From: Dethiosulfatarculus sandiegensis
Lineage (GTDB): Bacteria > Desulfobacterota > Desulfarculia > Desulfarculales > Desulfarculaceae
DNA: 61,321 bases
Assembly: GCF_000931935.2 (NCBI RefSeq)
Contig: NZ_AZAC01000035.1
Location: 1 to 61,321, forward strand
Direction of reading: 5' to 3'
Position 1 is the first letter of the stretch, and each line of letters starts with the position of its first letter. Position numbers and translations under genes: made by a program. The notes below the pieces were generated by a model. That model did no database searches, was not told the DNA's origin, and saw only the letters and a program-made list of their open reading frames with translations. Positions 47,270 to 55,141 of the stretch are shown here, piece after piece.

Positions 47270-49168
47270 TTGAGTTATCTGGTGTTGGCCCGTAAATACC
47301 GGCCTTCCACATTCAGCGATGTGGTTGGTCAGGAGCACATCACCCGCACTCTGGCCGGAGCCCTGGAGACAGACCGCCTTGCCCATGCCTTTTGTTTTAC
47401 CGGCCCCCGGGGAGTGGGCAAGACTTCCGTGGCCCGTATCCTGGCCAAGGCGCTTAACTGTGAAAACGGCCCGACCAAAGACCCTTGCGGCAAGTGTGTG
47501 CACTGCCTGGAAATAGACCAAGGCAGGGCGGTGGATGTGCAGGAGATAGACGCAGCCAGCAACTCCAGAGTGGAAGATGTGCGGGAGTTGCGAGAAGTTA
47601 TCCGCTACCGACCCCAGTCGGCCCGTTTTAAGGTGACCATACTGGACGAGGTGCACATGCTGAGCAAGGCGGCTTTTAACGCCTTGCTGAAGACCCTGGA
47701 AGAACCGCCCGAGCATGCGGTTTTCATCCTGGCCACCACAGATGTGCACAAGGTGCCACTGACCATCTTGTCCCGTTGCCAGAGATATGACTTCAGAAGG
47801 CTCTCCCCGGCTGTTCTGGCCGGGAACATGGCTTCAATCGTGGAGGCCGAAGGCTGTGTGATGCAGCCTGAGAGCCTTAACCTCATGGCCAGGGAGGCGG
47901 ACGGCTCGGTAAGGGATTCCCTTTCCATCCTGGACCAGGTCTTGAGTGTCGGGAAAAAGGAATATTCCCATCAGGAAGTGGTGGAGCTGTTGGGCCTGGT
48001 GGATAAGGCGCTGGTCCATGAGACGGCTCAGGCCGTGCTGGCGGGCGACGCTTCCAAGGTGCTGGATCTGGTGGGACAGGTTTACGGGGCCGGTGGTGAG
48101 ATGCAGTCCTTTTACGCGGGGCTTCAGGAACATTTCCGCAATTTGGCCGCTGCCAGGGATGTGGCCGAGGGCACGGAGCTTTTTGGGCTCACCCAGGATG
48201 AACTGGCGGATCTGAAAAAAGAGGCCATGGCCACAAGCCCGGAGACCCTGCATGAGGTCTTCGATGTCCTGGCCCGTTCGGAAGACCTTTTCCGCCGGGC
48301 GGCCCAACCCAGGCTGGTCATGGAGATGACCCTTCTGAAGCTCACCCAGGTGAAGCCGGTGCTGGGTTTGGATCAGATAGTCAACCGTCTGTCCGCCATA
48401 GCCGGAGGCCAACAGCCGCCTCCCCTGCCGGGCAGTGATTTTGGCCCTTCGTCCGTGCAGGGCGCGTCGGGAGGATCAGGAGGTTTTTCTGGTCACCGGG
48501 CGGCTCCCGACCTGAAGATGAATTCGGGTTTCTCTCCGGAAAATCAGGGTGAAGGCGGTTTTACACCTTCTTATCAGGGGGGGGGGAAGTCTGCGCCGGA
48601 TGGCTTGACCGAAAAAGGCCCGTTGCCTTCATATAGGGGGCCGGGAGTAAAAGAGCCTGAAGAAAAACAAGGCTTTACTCCCTCCTATCAGGGCCCCAAG
48701 CCTCAAGCAGCCCCTGAAACCCCGGCCAGGGAGCCTCAAGAGAAGGCTCCCCCAAAGCCGGGAGCCAATCCCCGGGGCGGCGCCCTTCCTCCGCCGGAAA
48801 AGGTGCTGGAGGAGCTTTCCCGTTACGCGGGCCGCTCCGAACCTTCCCTGGCATCTTATCTAAGCCGCTCCCGGGCGGTGGTTGAGGGCGATAAGCTGGT
48901 GATAACCTTGCCCTCAAGCCCCCTGGCGGCTTCCTGCGCCACGGAGGAGAACCAGGCAAAGCTGGAGGAAATGCTGGCCGAGCTGTTCGGCTCCCCTGTT
49001 TCGGTGCTGCTTAAAGCCGGGGAGGCGCCTCAACAGTCTCCCGAGGAGCAAGGGGCTTCTCAAATGGAGTTATTGAACGAACTGGCCAATCATTCGGCTG
49101 TGCAGGAGGCGCTTGAGGTCTTTGAGGCCCAGGTGGTTTCCCTGAATCCGGAAAGGCCTTCCAAATGA
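47270..49168 (+). CDS. dnaX: DNA polymerase III subunits gamma and tau
   Basis: The full frame gives a 632-residue tau subunit, the clamp-loader ATPase. Walker A GPRGVGKT is at 45-52, zinc cysteines at 64, 73, 76 and 79, the DEVHML box follows ILD, and the SRC sensor is in TILSRCQRYDF. Domains I-III end near 370. A Gly/Pro-rich linker (about 385-520) repeats the words PSYQG and PSYRG. In it lies a run of ten G (48577-48586, codons 436-439). Slippage there would give a short gamma-like product. The start is TTG 47270 with GGAGG 6 bases upstream. ebfC and recR follow. Confidence 0.95.
   Translation: MSYLVLARKYRPSTFSDVVGQEHITRTLAGALETDRLAHAFCFTGPRGVGKTSVARILAKALNCENGPTKDPCGKCVHCLEIDQGRAVDVQEIDAASNSRVEDVRELREVIRYRPQSARFKVTILDEVHMLSKAAFNALLKTLEEPPEHAVFILATTDVHKVPLTILSRCQRYDFRRLSPAVLAGNMASIVEAEGCVMQPESLNLMAREADGSVRDSLSILDQVLSVGKKEYSHQEVVELLGLVDKALVHETAQAVLAGDASKVLDLVGQVYGAGGEMQSFYAGLQEHFRNLAAARDVAEGTELFGLTQDELADLKKEAMATSPETLHEVFDVLARSEDLFRRAAQPRLVMEMTLLKLTQVKPVLGLDQIVNRLSAIAGGQQPPPLPGSDFGPSSVQGASGGSGGFSGHRAAPDLKMNSGFSPENQGEGGFTPSYQGGGKSAPDGLTEKGPLPSYRGPGVKEPEEKQGFTPSYQGPKPQAAPETPAREPQEKAPPKPGANPRGGALPPPEKVLEELSRYAGRSEPSLASYLSRSRAVVEGDKLVITLPSSPLAASCATEENQAKLEEMLAELFGSPVSVLLKAGEAPQQSPEEQGASQMELLNELANHSAVQEALEVFEAQVVSLNPERPSK
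48577..48586 (+). promoter_or_regulatory. G10 homopolymer: candidate slippage site in dnaX
   Basis: The codons are CAG GGG GGG GGG AAG, so ten consecutive G occupy codons 436-439 in the linker after clamp-loader domain III. One added base leads to a stop (TAG near 48632) after about 17 extra residues; one lost base leads to TGA after about 8. Either gives a product of about 445-456 residues, near the 431 of E. coli gamma. A sequencing homopolymer error would have broken the frame, which is intact. Confidence 0.55.
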
Positions 49169-49195
49169 AACATATGACCATACGGAGATTTTGAT

Positions 49196-49516
49196 ATGTT
49201 ACCCAAGAACATGGGCAATATGCTTAAACAGGCCCAAAAAATGCAGCAGCAGATGACCAAGATCCAGGAGGAGCTGGGCGAAAAGGAAGTCGCGGCCCAG
49301 GCCGGCGGCGGTATGGTCGAGGCTGTGGTGAACGGCAAGGGCGAGATGCTTAGACTCAAACTGGAGCCCGAGGTTGTGGACCCCGAGGATGTTGAAATGC
49401 TGACCGACCTGGTGGTGGCCGCCGTGAACGAGGCCCAGCGCAGGGCCCAGGAGATGATGCAGGAAGAGATGGGTAAACTCACAGGCGGCATGAATATTCC
49501 CGGCCTGTTCGGTTGA
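49196..49516 (+). CDS. ebfC: YbaB/EbfC-family nucleoid-associated protein
   Basis: This 106-residue protein starts NMGNMLKQAQKMQQQMTKIQ, continues with a beta-rich VEAVVNGKGEMLRLKLEPEV core and ends with VNEAQRRAQEMMQEEMGKLT. That is the YbaB/EbfC layout of a dimeric DNA-binding protein. Between dnaX and recR is its near-universal place in bacteria. It lies 27 bases after dnaX; GGAG is upstream of the ATG. Confidence 0.94.
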   Translation: MLPKNMGNMLKQAQKMQQQMTKIQEELGEKEVAAQAGGGMVEAVVNGKGEMLRLKLEPEVVDPEDVEMLTDLVVAAVNEAQRRAQEMMQEEMGKLTGGMNIPGLFG

Positions 49517-49656
49517 GTTTCCGGCCCTTGCAAACTTTGCTTGCGACGGCTGACTGTTAAAACTGATTATGGTTGCCCGCCCCTTGACCGGGGCAGGGGC
49601 CTTTAGTTGTATTTGGCCTTTATTCCAGGCTCAAGGCCTGATCCGGAGTGCATAGC

Positions 49657-50253
49657 GTGTATCCCCGTGCGGTGATGAACCTTATAAGCCATCTCTCCCG
49701 TTTGCCGGGATTGGGCCCCAAAAGTGCGGAAAGGCTCGCCCTTCACATGGTGCGCGCCCCTTCCAATGAAGTTTTGGGCCTGGCCAAGGCCGTGGCCCGC
49801 TTAAAGGATGAGGTCTGCACCTGTTCGTCCTGCCATAACCTGGCCGACAGGGACCCCTGTTCCATATGTGGGGCCCCCGACCGGGACGAGTCTGTGCTCT
49901 GCGTGGTGGAGACCCCTGCGGATTTGGCCGCCCTGGAGGCTGCCGGTTGTTACAGGGGGAAGTATTATGTCCTTTACGGGGCCTTGAGTCCCATGGAGGG
50001 CATGGGCCCCGATGAGTTGAAACCCGGTGATCTTTTACGCCGGGTGCGGGACCGGAAGGTGCGGGAGGTGGTGATAGCTACAAACCCCACCACCGAAGGA
50101 GAGGCCACGGCGGATATGCTGGCCCGGCTTCTGGAAAGGGCGGAGGTTCAGGTGACCCGGCTCGGCTATGGCATGCCGGTGGGAGGCGATCTGAAATACA
50201 TGGATGGCCTTACCTTATCCAGGTCTTTGGAATCAAGGCGTAAAATAGATTAA
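49657..50253 (+). CDS. recR: Recombination mediator protein RecR
   Basis: The 198-residue protein has the helix-hairpin-helix start LISHLSRLPGLGPKSAERLA, the four-cysteine zinc finger (CTCSSCHNLADRDPCSIC), and a Toprim domain with VVETPADLAALE and NPTTEGEATA. With RecO and RecF it loads RecA on gapped DNA. GTG 49657 has CCGGAG 8 bases upstream and gives the family-like start YPRAVMNLI; another GTG three codons earlier is too close to that site. It ends the dnaX-ebfC-recR group. Confidence 0.95.
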   Translation: MYPRAVMNLISHLSRLPGLGPKSAERLALHMVRAPSNEVLGLAKAVARLKDEVCTCSSCHNLADRDPCSICGAPDRDESVLCVVETPADLAALEAAGCYRGKYYVLYGALSPMEGMGPDELKPGDLLRRVRDRKVREVVIATNPTTEGEATADMLARLLERAEVQVTRLGYGMPVGGDLKYMDGLTLSRSLESRRKID

Positions 50254-50583
50254 AAAATTAGCGCCTCTTATATTTTTGTAGAAAAAAAGAGCAAAGCAAA
50301 CCTGTCGGAAGTAAGGTTTTTTGGTATGCTACCGACAGGAAGGCTTTTGCCCTCAGACAGTCATGTAAGGTTTTTCCGACAGGATGGCGGCATTTTAATG
50401 TCGCCCGTAGGGATAGGGTGCGCTCAACTTGCACCCTTTTACAGGCTGTGTTATTTTTGCACGATTTGAACACACACGCCTTTGGACGGCTGCTCTTGGT
50501 GCCCGGCAAAAGGGTTTTTCCGGGTAGGGCATAGGCCGGAGGATAAAGGCGGTGGAAAAAACCATGAAAAGGAGATTCATAGA
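50254..50583 (+). promoter_or_regulatory. rpsB leader with alternative hairpins and an attenuator-like stem
   Basis: The 330 bases before rpsB contain CCTGTCGG (50301-50308) and two downstream complements CCGACAGG (50332-50339 and 50376-50383), so only one pair can form at a time. Each complement is preceded by GTAAGGTTTTT, a direct repeat (50311- and 50365-). Further on, AGGGTGC and GCACCCT (50415-50437) make a stem ending in TTTT. This architecture suits a ribosomal-protein autoregulatory or attenuation leader. No known motif is claimed. Confidence 0.55.
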
Positions 50584-51453
50584 ATGAGTTACGACGTCAC
50601 TATGCGTCAGCTTTTGGAAGCGGGCGTGCACTTTGGCCACCAGACCCAGCGTTGGAACCCCAAGATGAAGCCCTACATCTTCGGGGCCAGGAACGGCATC
50701 TACATCATCGACTTGCAGAAAACCGCTGCCAAGTTCCGCACTTCCTACAATTTTGTGGTAGATGCTGTGGCCAAGGGCGCCGATGTTCTGTTTGTGGGCA
50801 CCAAACGCCAGGCTGCCGATATCATCAAAGAGGAAAGCCAGCGTTGCGGCATGTACTATGTGAACCACCGTTGGCTCGGCGGCATGCTCACCAACTACTC
50901 CACCATCAAAAAATCCATTGACCGTTACAAGTACCTGGAAGGTATGTTTGAAGACGGCACCATCAACAAGTTCCCCAAGAAAGAAGCCATCCAGATGGAG
51001 CGCCAGCTTGAGAAGCTGCGGACCAACCTGGAAGGCATCAAGGATATGGGTAAGCTGCCCGGCGTGATTTTCATGGTGGATATCAAAAAAGAGAAGATCG
51101 CCGTGAACGAGGCCAGGCGTCTGGGCATCCCCACCGTGGCCTTGGTGGACACCAACTGCGATCCCGATGACATCGATTACGTGGTCCCCGGAAACGATGA
51201 CGCCATTCGCGCCATTCGCCTGGTGGCCGGTAAAATAGCCGATGCCGCCCTGGAGGGTGTTGCCTTGCGCGATTCCAGGGGCTTCAAGGACGAGGGTCAG
51301 GAAAAGGCCCCGAAAGCGGCCGAGGTTGAGGTGCCCAAGGATATGCCTGAAGTGGTGGTGGGACGTCCCGAGGAACAGGGCGGACCTGAGGTGGTCTACG
51401 CCAGCCGCGCTGCCGAGAAGACCGAAAAGACCGAGACCCCGACCGAGGGCTGA
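50584..51453 (+). CDS. rpsB: 30S ribosomal protein S2
   Basis: The 289-residue protein has the S2 core: MRQLLEAGVHFGHQTQRWNP, GARNGIYIIDLQKT, VLFVGTKRQA, NHRWLGGMLTNYSTI, GVIFMVDIKKEKIAVNEARR and VALVDTNCDPDDIDYVVPGNDDA. Beyond the core there is an acidic tail of about 55 residues (rich in Glu, Lys and Pro), longer than in E. coli S2 (241 residues). AAGGAG precedes the ATG. It opens the rpsB-tsf-pyrH-frr group and is preceded by a structured leader. Confidence 0.97.
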   Translation: MSYDVTMRQLLEAGVHFGHQTQRWNPKMKPYIFGARNGIYIIDLQKTAAKFRTSYNFVVDAVAKGADVLFVGTKRQAADIIKEESQRCGMYYVNHRWLGGMLTNYSTIKKSIDRYKYLEGMFEDGTINKFPKKEAIQMERQLEKLRTNLEGIKDMGKLPGVIFMVDIKKEKIAVNEARRLGIPTVALVDTNCDPDDIDYVVPGNDDAIRAIRLVAGKIADAALEGVALRDSRGFKDEGQEKAPKAAEVEVPKDMPEVVVGRPEEQGGPEVVYASRAAEKTEKTETPTEG

Positions 51454-51470
51454 TTCGGATCGAAAGACAT

Positions 51471-51513
51471 TCCCGGCTTTAAGGAGGCCTGAAAACCGAC
51501 TTATAAGCCGGGT
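51471..51513 (+). terminator. Hairpin between rpsB and tsf (possible attenuator)
   Basis: CCCGGCTT and AAGCCGGG form a perfect 8-bp stem around a long loop, followed by TTTG only. It lies 18 bases after rpsB and may adjust rpsB to tsf stoichiometry. A second small stem (GGGCG/CGCCC, about 51550-51569) follows. Confidence 0.4.
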
Positions 51514-51598
51514 TTGATTGAAAGACTTGAAAGAATAAACAAAATTCGAGGGCGGATTCTTAAACGCCCCTTAAGCCTATTTGCAAGGAGCGAAAGCT

Positions 51599-52198
51599 GT
51601 GAGCATCACCGCTGCCATGGTAAAAGAGCTGCGTGATAAAACCAACGCAGGTATGATGGATTGCAAAAAAGCCCTGACCGAGGCTAACGGCGATATGGCC
51701 AAGGCTGTGGACTGGCTGCGCCAGAAGGGCCTGGCTGTGGCCGCCAAACGCGCCGGCCGCGATGTCAGCGAAGGTCAGATCATGACCTATATCCACGGCG
51801 GAGGCAAACTCGGCGTGATGATCGAGGTAAACTGTGAGACCGACTTCACGGCCAAGACCGATGAGTTCATGACCTTTGCCAAGGATCTGGCCATGCAGGT
51901 CGCCGCTGCCAACCCCATCTGCGTCAATGCGGAAGAACTCTCCGAAGACGTAATCGCGCGTGAAAAAGAGATCTACCGCGCCCAGGCGCTGGAGCAGGGC
52001 AAGCCCGAGAAGATCGTGGAAAAGATCATTGAAGGCAAGATGAAGAAGTTCGTCTCCGAGGTCTGCCTGATGGATCAGGCCTTTGTCAAGGACAACGACG
52101 TGACCATCTCCGACCTGGTGAACGAGATGCGGGCCAAGACCGGTGAAAACGTTCAGATTCGTCGTTTTGTCCGCTTCCAGTTGGGTGAAAAGAAATAA
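51599..52198 (+). CDS. tsf: Translation elongation factor Ts
   Basis: This 199-residue EF-Ts is the short form, with the N-terminal UBA-like domain TAAMVKELRDKTNAGMMDCKKAL, DMAKAVDWLRQKGLAVAAK and one core subdomain (GVMIEVNCETDFTAKTDEF). It recycles EF-Tu from GDP to GTP. GTG 51599 has AAGGAG 8 bases upstream. The stop overlaps the pyrH start (TAATG). E. coli EF-Ts has 283 residues; the short form is common in other phyla. Confidence 0.96.
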   Translation: MSITAAMVKELRDKTNAGMMDCKKALTEANGDMAKAVDWLRQKGLAVAAKRAGRDVSEGQIMTYIHGGGKLGVMIEVNCETDFTAKTDEFMTFAKDLAMQVAAANPICVNAEELSEDVIAREKEIYRAQALEQGKPEKIVEKIIEGKMKKFVSEVCLMDQAFVKDNDVTISDLVNEMRAKTGENVQIRRFVRFQLGEKK

Positions 52199-52929
52199 TG
52201 CAGGAAGGCAATCAAGCCGGCCCCGCCTTTGGCCGCGTATTATTGAAGATTTCGGGTGAAGCCCTGATGGGGGAGGAAAGTTTCGGCATCAAGCCGGAGG
52301 TCCTGTCCTATGTGGCTCATGAACTTCAGGTCGCCCACGAACTTGGGGTTCAGATAGGCGTGGTCCTGGGCGGGGGCAACATTTTCAGAGGGGTGAGCAA
52401 GAGCGCCCAGTCCATGGACAGAGTCCAGGCGGATTACATGGGCATGCTGGCCACTGTGATGAATTCCCTCGCCCTGCAGGACGCCCTGGAGCAGAAGGGC
52501 ATATCCGTAAGGGTTATGACCGCTGTGCAGATGCCCCAGGTCGCCGAACCCTATATCCGCCGCCGTGCGGTCCGCCACCTGGAAAAGGGAAGGGTGGTCA
52601 TCATGGCGGCAGGTACGGGAAACCCCTATTTCAGCACAGATACGGCCGCCGCCCTGCGTGCCGAGGAAATTGGGGCCGAGGTGCTGCTTAAAGCCACCAA
52701 AGTCGATGGCATCTACGAATCCGATCCGGTGAAAGATCCCAATGCCAACAAGTTGGAGGCCCTTACCTATGACGAGGTGCTTTTGCGCAAGCTGAGGGTC
52801 ATGGATCTTACCGCCATCAGTCTGGCCGGAGAAAACCAGCTTCCCATAGTGGTTTTTGATCTGCGTAAACCGGGTAATATCAAGCGGGTGCTTATGGGGG
52901 AACCGATCGGCTCCCGGGTGGAGGTATAA
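52198..52929 (+). CDS. pyrH: UMP kinase
   Basis: The 243-residue hexameric UMP kinase has LLKISGEALMGEESFG, VVLGGGNIFRG, DYMGMLATVMNSLALQDAL, GTGNPYFSTDTAAALRAEEI and the KVDGIYESDP motif. It makes UDP for pyrimidine and cell-wall sugar synthesis and is GTP-activated in other bacteria. Its ATG overlaps the tsf stop by one base, and frr begins 2 bases after its stop. Confidence 0.97.
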   Translation: MQEGNQAGPAFGRVLLKISGEALMGEESFGIKPEVLSYVAHELQVAHELGVQIGVVLGGGNIFRGVSKSAQSMDRVQADYMGMLATVMNSLALQDALEQKGISVRVMTAVQMPQVAEPYIRRRAVRHLEKGRVVIMAAGTGNPYFSTDTAAALRAEEIGAEVLLKATKVDGIYESDPVKDPNANKLEALTYDEVLLRKLRVMDLTAISLAGENQLPIVVFDLRKPGNIKRVLMGEPIGSRVEV

Positions 52930-52931
52930 CT

Positions 52932-53489
52932 ATGATCGAGGAGACCAAGCAAGACGCTCAAAAGGCCATGCAGGCCTCAATAGAAGCACTTAAGAGGGAT
53001 TTCAAGAGGGTGCGCACCGGAAGGGCCACACCGGCCTTGCTCGATGGAATACGCGCCGATTACTTTGGCGTGCCCACCCCTCTGAACCAGATGGCAAGCA
53101 TCTCAGTCCCCGAACCCAGACAGATCGTTATCCAACCCTGGGACCCCAGCACCTGTGGGGCCATTGAAAAAGCAATCCTTAAGAGCGACTTGGGGCTTAC
53201 ACCCTCAAACGACGGAAAACTGGTGCGCATCACAGTGCCCCCCTTGACAGAGGAACGTAGAAAAGAACTGGTCAAGGTTGTCCGCAAAATGGGCGAAGAC
53301 ACCAAGGTGGCAGTGCGCAACGCTCGCAGGGATGCCAACGACTTGTTGAAAGAATACAAAAAAGAAGGTGAGATCTCAGAAGACGATGCCTTCCGCGGCC
53401 AGGATCAAATTCAAAAGGTCACCGATGAATTTGTGACCAAGGTCGACGAATTGGTGGAAGGCAAGGAAAAGGAGATCATGGAGTTTTAG
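52932..53489 (+). CDS. frr: Ribosome recycling factor
   Basis: The 185-residue RRF shows FKRVRTGRATPALLDGI, DYFGVPTPLNQMASISVPEPR, IQPWDPS, RKELVKVVRKMGEDTKVAVRNARRDAND and the C-terminal coiled coil IQKVTDEFVTKVDELVEGKE. With EF-G it splits post-termination ribosomes. GGAGG lies 7 bases before the ATG, inside pyrH. A GC-rich hairpin (53503-53523) follows. Confidence 0.97.
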   Translation: MIEETKQDAQKAMQASIEALKRDFKRVRTGRATPALLDGIRADYFGVPTPLNQMASISVPEPRQIVIQPWDPSTCGAIEKAILKSDLGLTPSNDGKLVRITVPPLTEERRKELVKVVRKMGEDTKVAVRNARRDANDLLKEYKKEGEISEDDAFRGQDQIQKVTDEFVTKVDELVEGKEKEIMEF

Positions 53490-53502
53490 GCCTGCCTGAA
53501 AA

Positions 53503-53523
53503 GGGGCGGTTCAAACCGCCCTT
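53503..53523 (+). terminator. Short perfect hairpin between frr and uppS
   Basis: GGGCGGTT and AACCGCCC pair around CA, extended by an A-A/T-T pair, without a longer T-run. It may allow partial termination within the operon or protect the upstream mRNA end. Confidence 0.45.
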
Positions 53524-53549
53524 GGGCCTTTTCCCCATACCTTAAACTT

Positions 53550-54314
53550 ATGAAGAAGCCCTTAATCACACCACCGGCTCCCCAGGGGCCGGATGGGGCG
53601 ATATCGCCCCGTCATGTAGCCATAATTATGGACGGGAACGGACGTTGGGCCCAAAAAAGGGGGTGGCAGCGCATCCGTGGCCATGAAGCTGGTTCCGAGA
53701 CGGTCCGGGTGATCGTCAGGAATTGCCGCAAGCTGAATATCCCATATTTGACACTCTACGCCTTCAGTTCCGAGAATTGGGGAAGACCCAAGACGGAAGT
53801 CGCCGCACTTATGTCACTTTTAAGGCGTTTTTTGAGCAAGGAGCTCGACGAGCTTTTGGCCAGGGGCATAAGGCTAAACGCCATAGGCGATATTGATTTG
53901 CTTCCGGAAAACACGCGCCAGGCACTTCTAGGCACTATGGAAAAAACCGCTCACCTAAACGACATGGTTCTCACCCTGGCTCTCTCCTATGGCGGAAGGG
54001 CGGAGCTTTTGCACGCAACTAAAAAGCTTTGCCAAAAAGTCGCTTCCGGTCTCTTGGACCCGGAACAGATCTCGGAAGAGGATTTTTCCCAGGCCCTTTA
54101 CACCCATGATCTACCGGACCCGGATCTGATGATCCGGACCAGCGGTGAAATCCGCATCAGCAATTTTCTTCCCTGGCAATTAGCCTATTCAGAGTTTTAT
54201 TTCACCAAGACACCCTGGCCCGATTTCGGTGAAGAGGAATTAAAAGCCGCTTTAACCGAGTATTCCGGCAGACAGCGCCGTTACGGTAAGACCGGGGAAC
54301 AGGTGGCAAAATAA
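53550..54314 (+). CDS. uppS: Undecaprenyl diphosphate synthase (isoprenyl transferase)
   Basis: This 254-residue cis-prenyltransferase makes the C55 lipid carrier. HVAIIMDGNGRWAQKRGWQR holds the catalytic Asp; GHEAGSETVRVIVR, LTLYAFSSENWGRP, NDMVLTLALSYGGRAE and DLMIRTSGEIRISNFLPWQ with EFYFT complete the family set. It precedes cdsA with a one-base-scale overlap (ATAATG). Its ribosome site is weak, consistent with coupling to upstream translation. Confidence 0.96.
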   Translation: MKKPLITPPAPQGPDGAISPRHVAIIMDGNGRWAQKRGWQRIRGHEAGSETVRVIVRNCRKLNIPYLTLYAFSSENWGRPKTEVAALMSLLRRFLSKELDELLARGIRLNAIGDIDLLPENTRQALLGTMEKTAHLNDMVLTLALSYGGRAELLHATKKLCQKVASGLLDPEQISEEDFSQALYTHDLPDPDLMIRTSGEIRISNFLPWQLAYSEFYFTKTPWPDFGEEELKAALTEYSGRQRRYGKTGEQVAK

Positions 54315-55141
54315 TGACTAATAAAAAATTCGACTGGCTGGTCTCCGGCCATGGCGCCAGGATAGCCACCGGGATTGTCCTGGCCGCAGCAGTCCTGGCC
54401 CTGGTATTGGCTGCGCCGTACCGGATTATCGGCCTGGTTGTGGCCTTGGTCTCTGTGCTGGGTATGCGTGAATACACTGCCCTGGCCCTGGGCTCCGCCT
54501 GGGATGTAGAGGCCATGTCCGGGCTATTGGCCGCTGCCCTGGTTCCCGTGGCGGCCCTGGCCGGGCCTTCCGCGGCCCTGGCTGCGACATGCCTAAGCCT
54601 GCCTCTTTTGTTTGCGGTTTCCTTGATCAAGGGCGGTGATTTTGACCAGTTGTTTGATCGCCTGACCAAAAGGGTTTTTGGTGTTCTTTATGTCGGTGGT
54701 CACCTGGCCTGCCTCACCCTTTTGATAGGACTGGAACAGGGACGGATTTTGGCGGTTTTCCTGGTCGCCTGTGTGGCTGCCGCTGATGTGGGGGCCTACT
54801 ACACCGGCCGTTTTTTAGGCAAGCACAAATTGGCCCCCAACTTGAGTCCAGGCAAGACAATTGAGGGTATGGCCGGTGGCGTTTTGCTGGCTTTTCTGGT
54901 GGGCGGCTCCTATACGGCCCTTTTCCTGGCTGACACCGGTTTTGTCTGGGGCGCAGGCTTAGGCCTGGTCCTGGCCTTGATCAGTGTTGCGGGAGATTTA
55001 TTGGAGTCCATAATTAAAAGGAGAGCCGGAGCCAAGGATTCCGGTTGCCTGCTGCCTGGTCACGGCGGAGTGCTGGACAGGGTGGACGGGCTTTTATTGG
55101 CTATGCCGGCGCTTCTTTTGGCAAGGTTTCTGTTGTGGTGA
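54314..55141 (+). CDS. cdsA: Phosphatidate cytidylyltransferase
   Basis: The 275-residue multi-pass membrane protein has about eight hydrophobic helices and the CdsA signature near the C-terminus: IKRRAGAKDSGCLLPGHGG followed by DRVDGLL. FLGKHKLAPNLSPGKTIEG is the central conserved loop. It makes CDP-diacylglycerol, the precursor used by PssA encoded at 60174. The dxr GTG start overlaps its stop. Confidence 0.95.
   Translation: MTNKKFDWLVSGHGARIATGIVLAAAVLALVLAAPYRIIGLVVALVSVLGMREYTALALGSAWDVEAMSGLLAAALVPVAALAGPSAALAATCLSLPLLFAVSLIKGGDFDQLFDRLTKRVFGVLYVGGHLACLTLLIGLEQGRILAVFLVACVAAADVGAYYTGRFLGKHKLAPNLSPGKTIEGMAGGVLLAFLVGGSYTALFLADTGFVWGAGLGLVLALISVAGDLLESIIKRRAGAKDSGCLLPGHGGVLDRVDGLLLAMPALLLARFLLW

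Noticed and set aside
48577..48586. G10 run as a sequencing error that hides a dnaX frameshift
   Set aside because: The frame is intact on both sides with a proper tau C-terminal region, so ten G is the consistent length.
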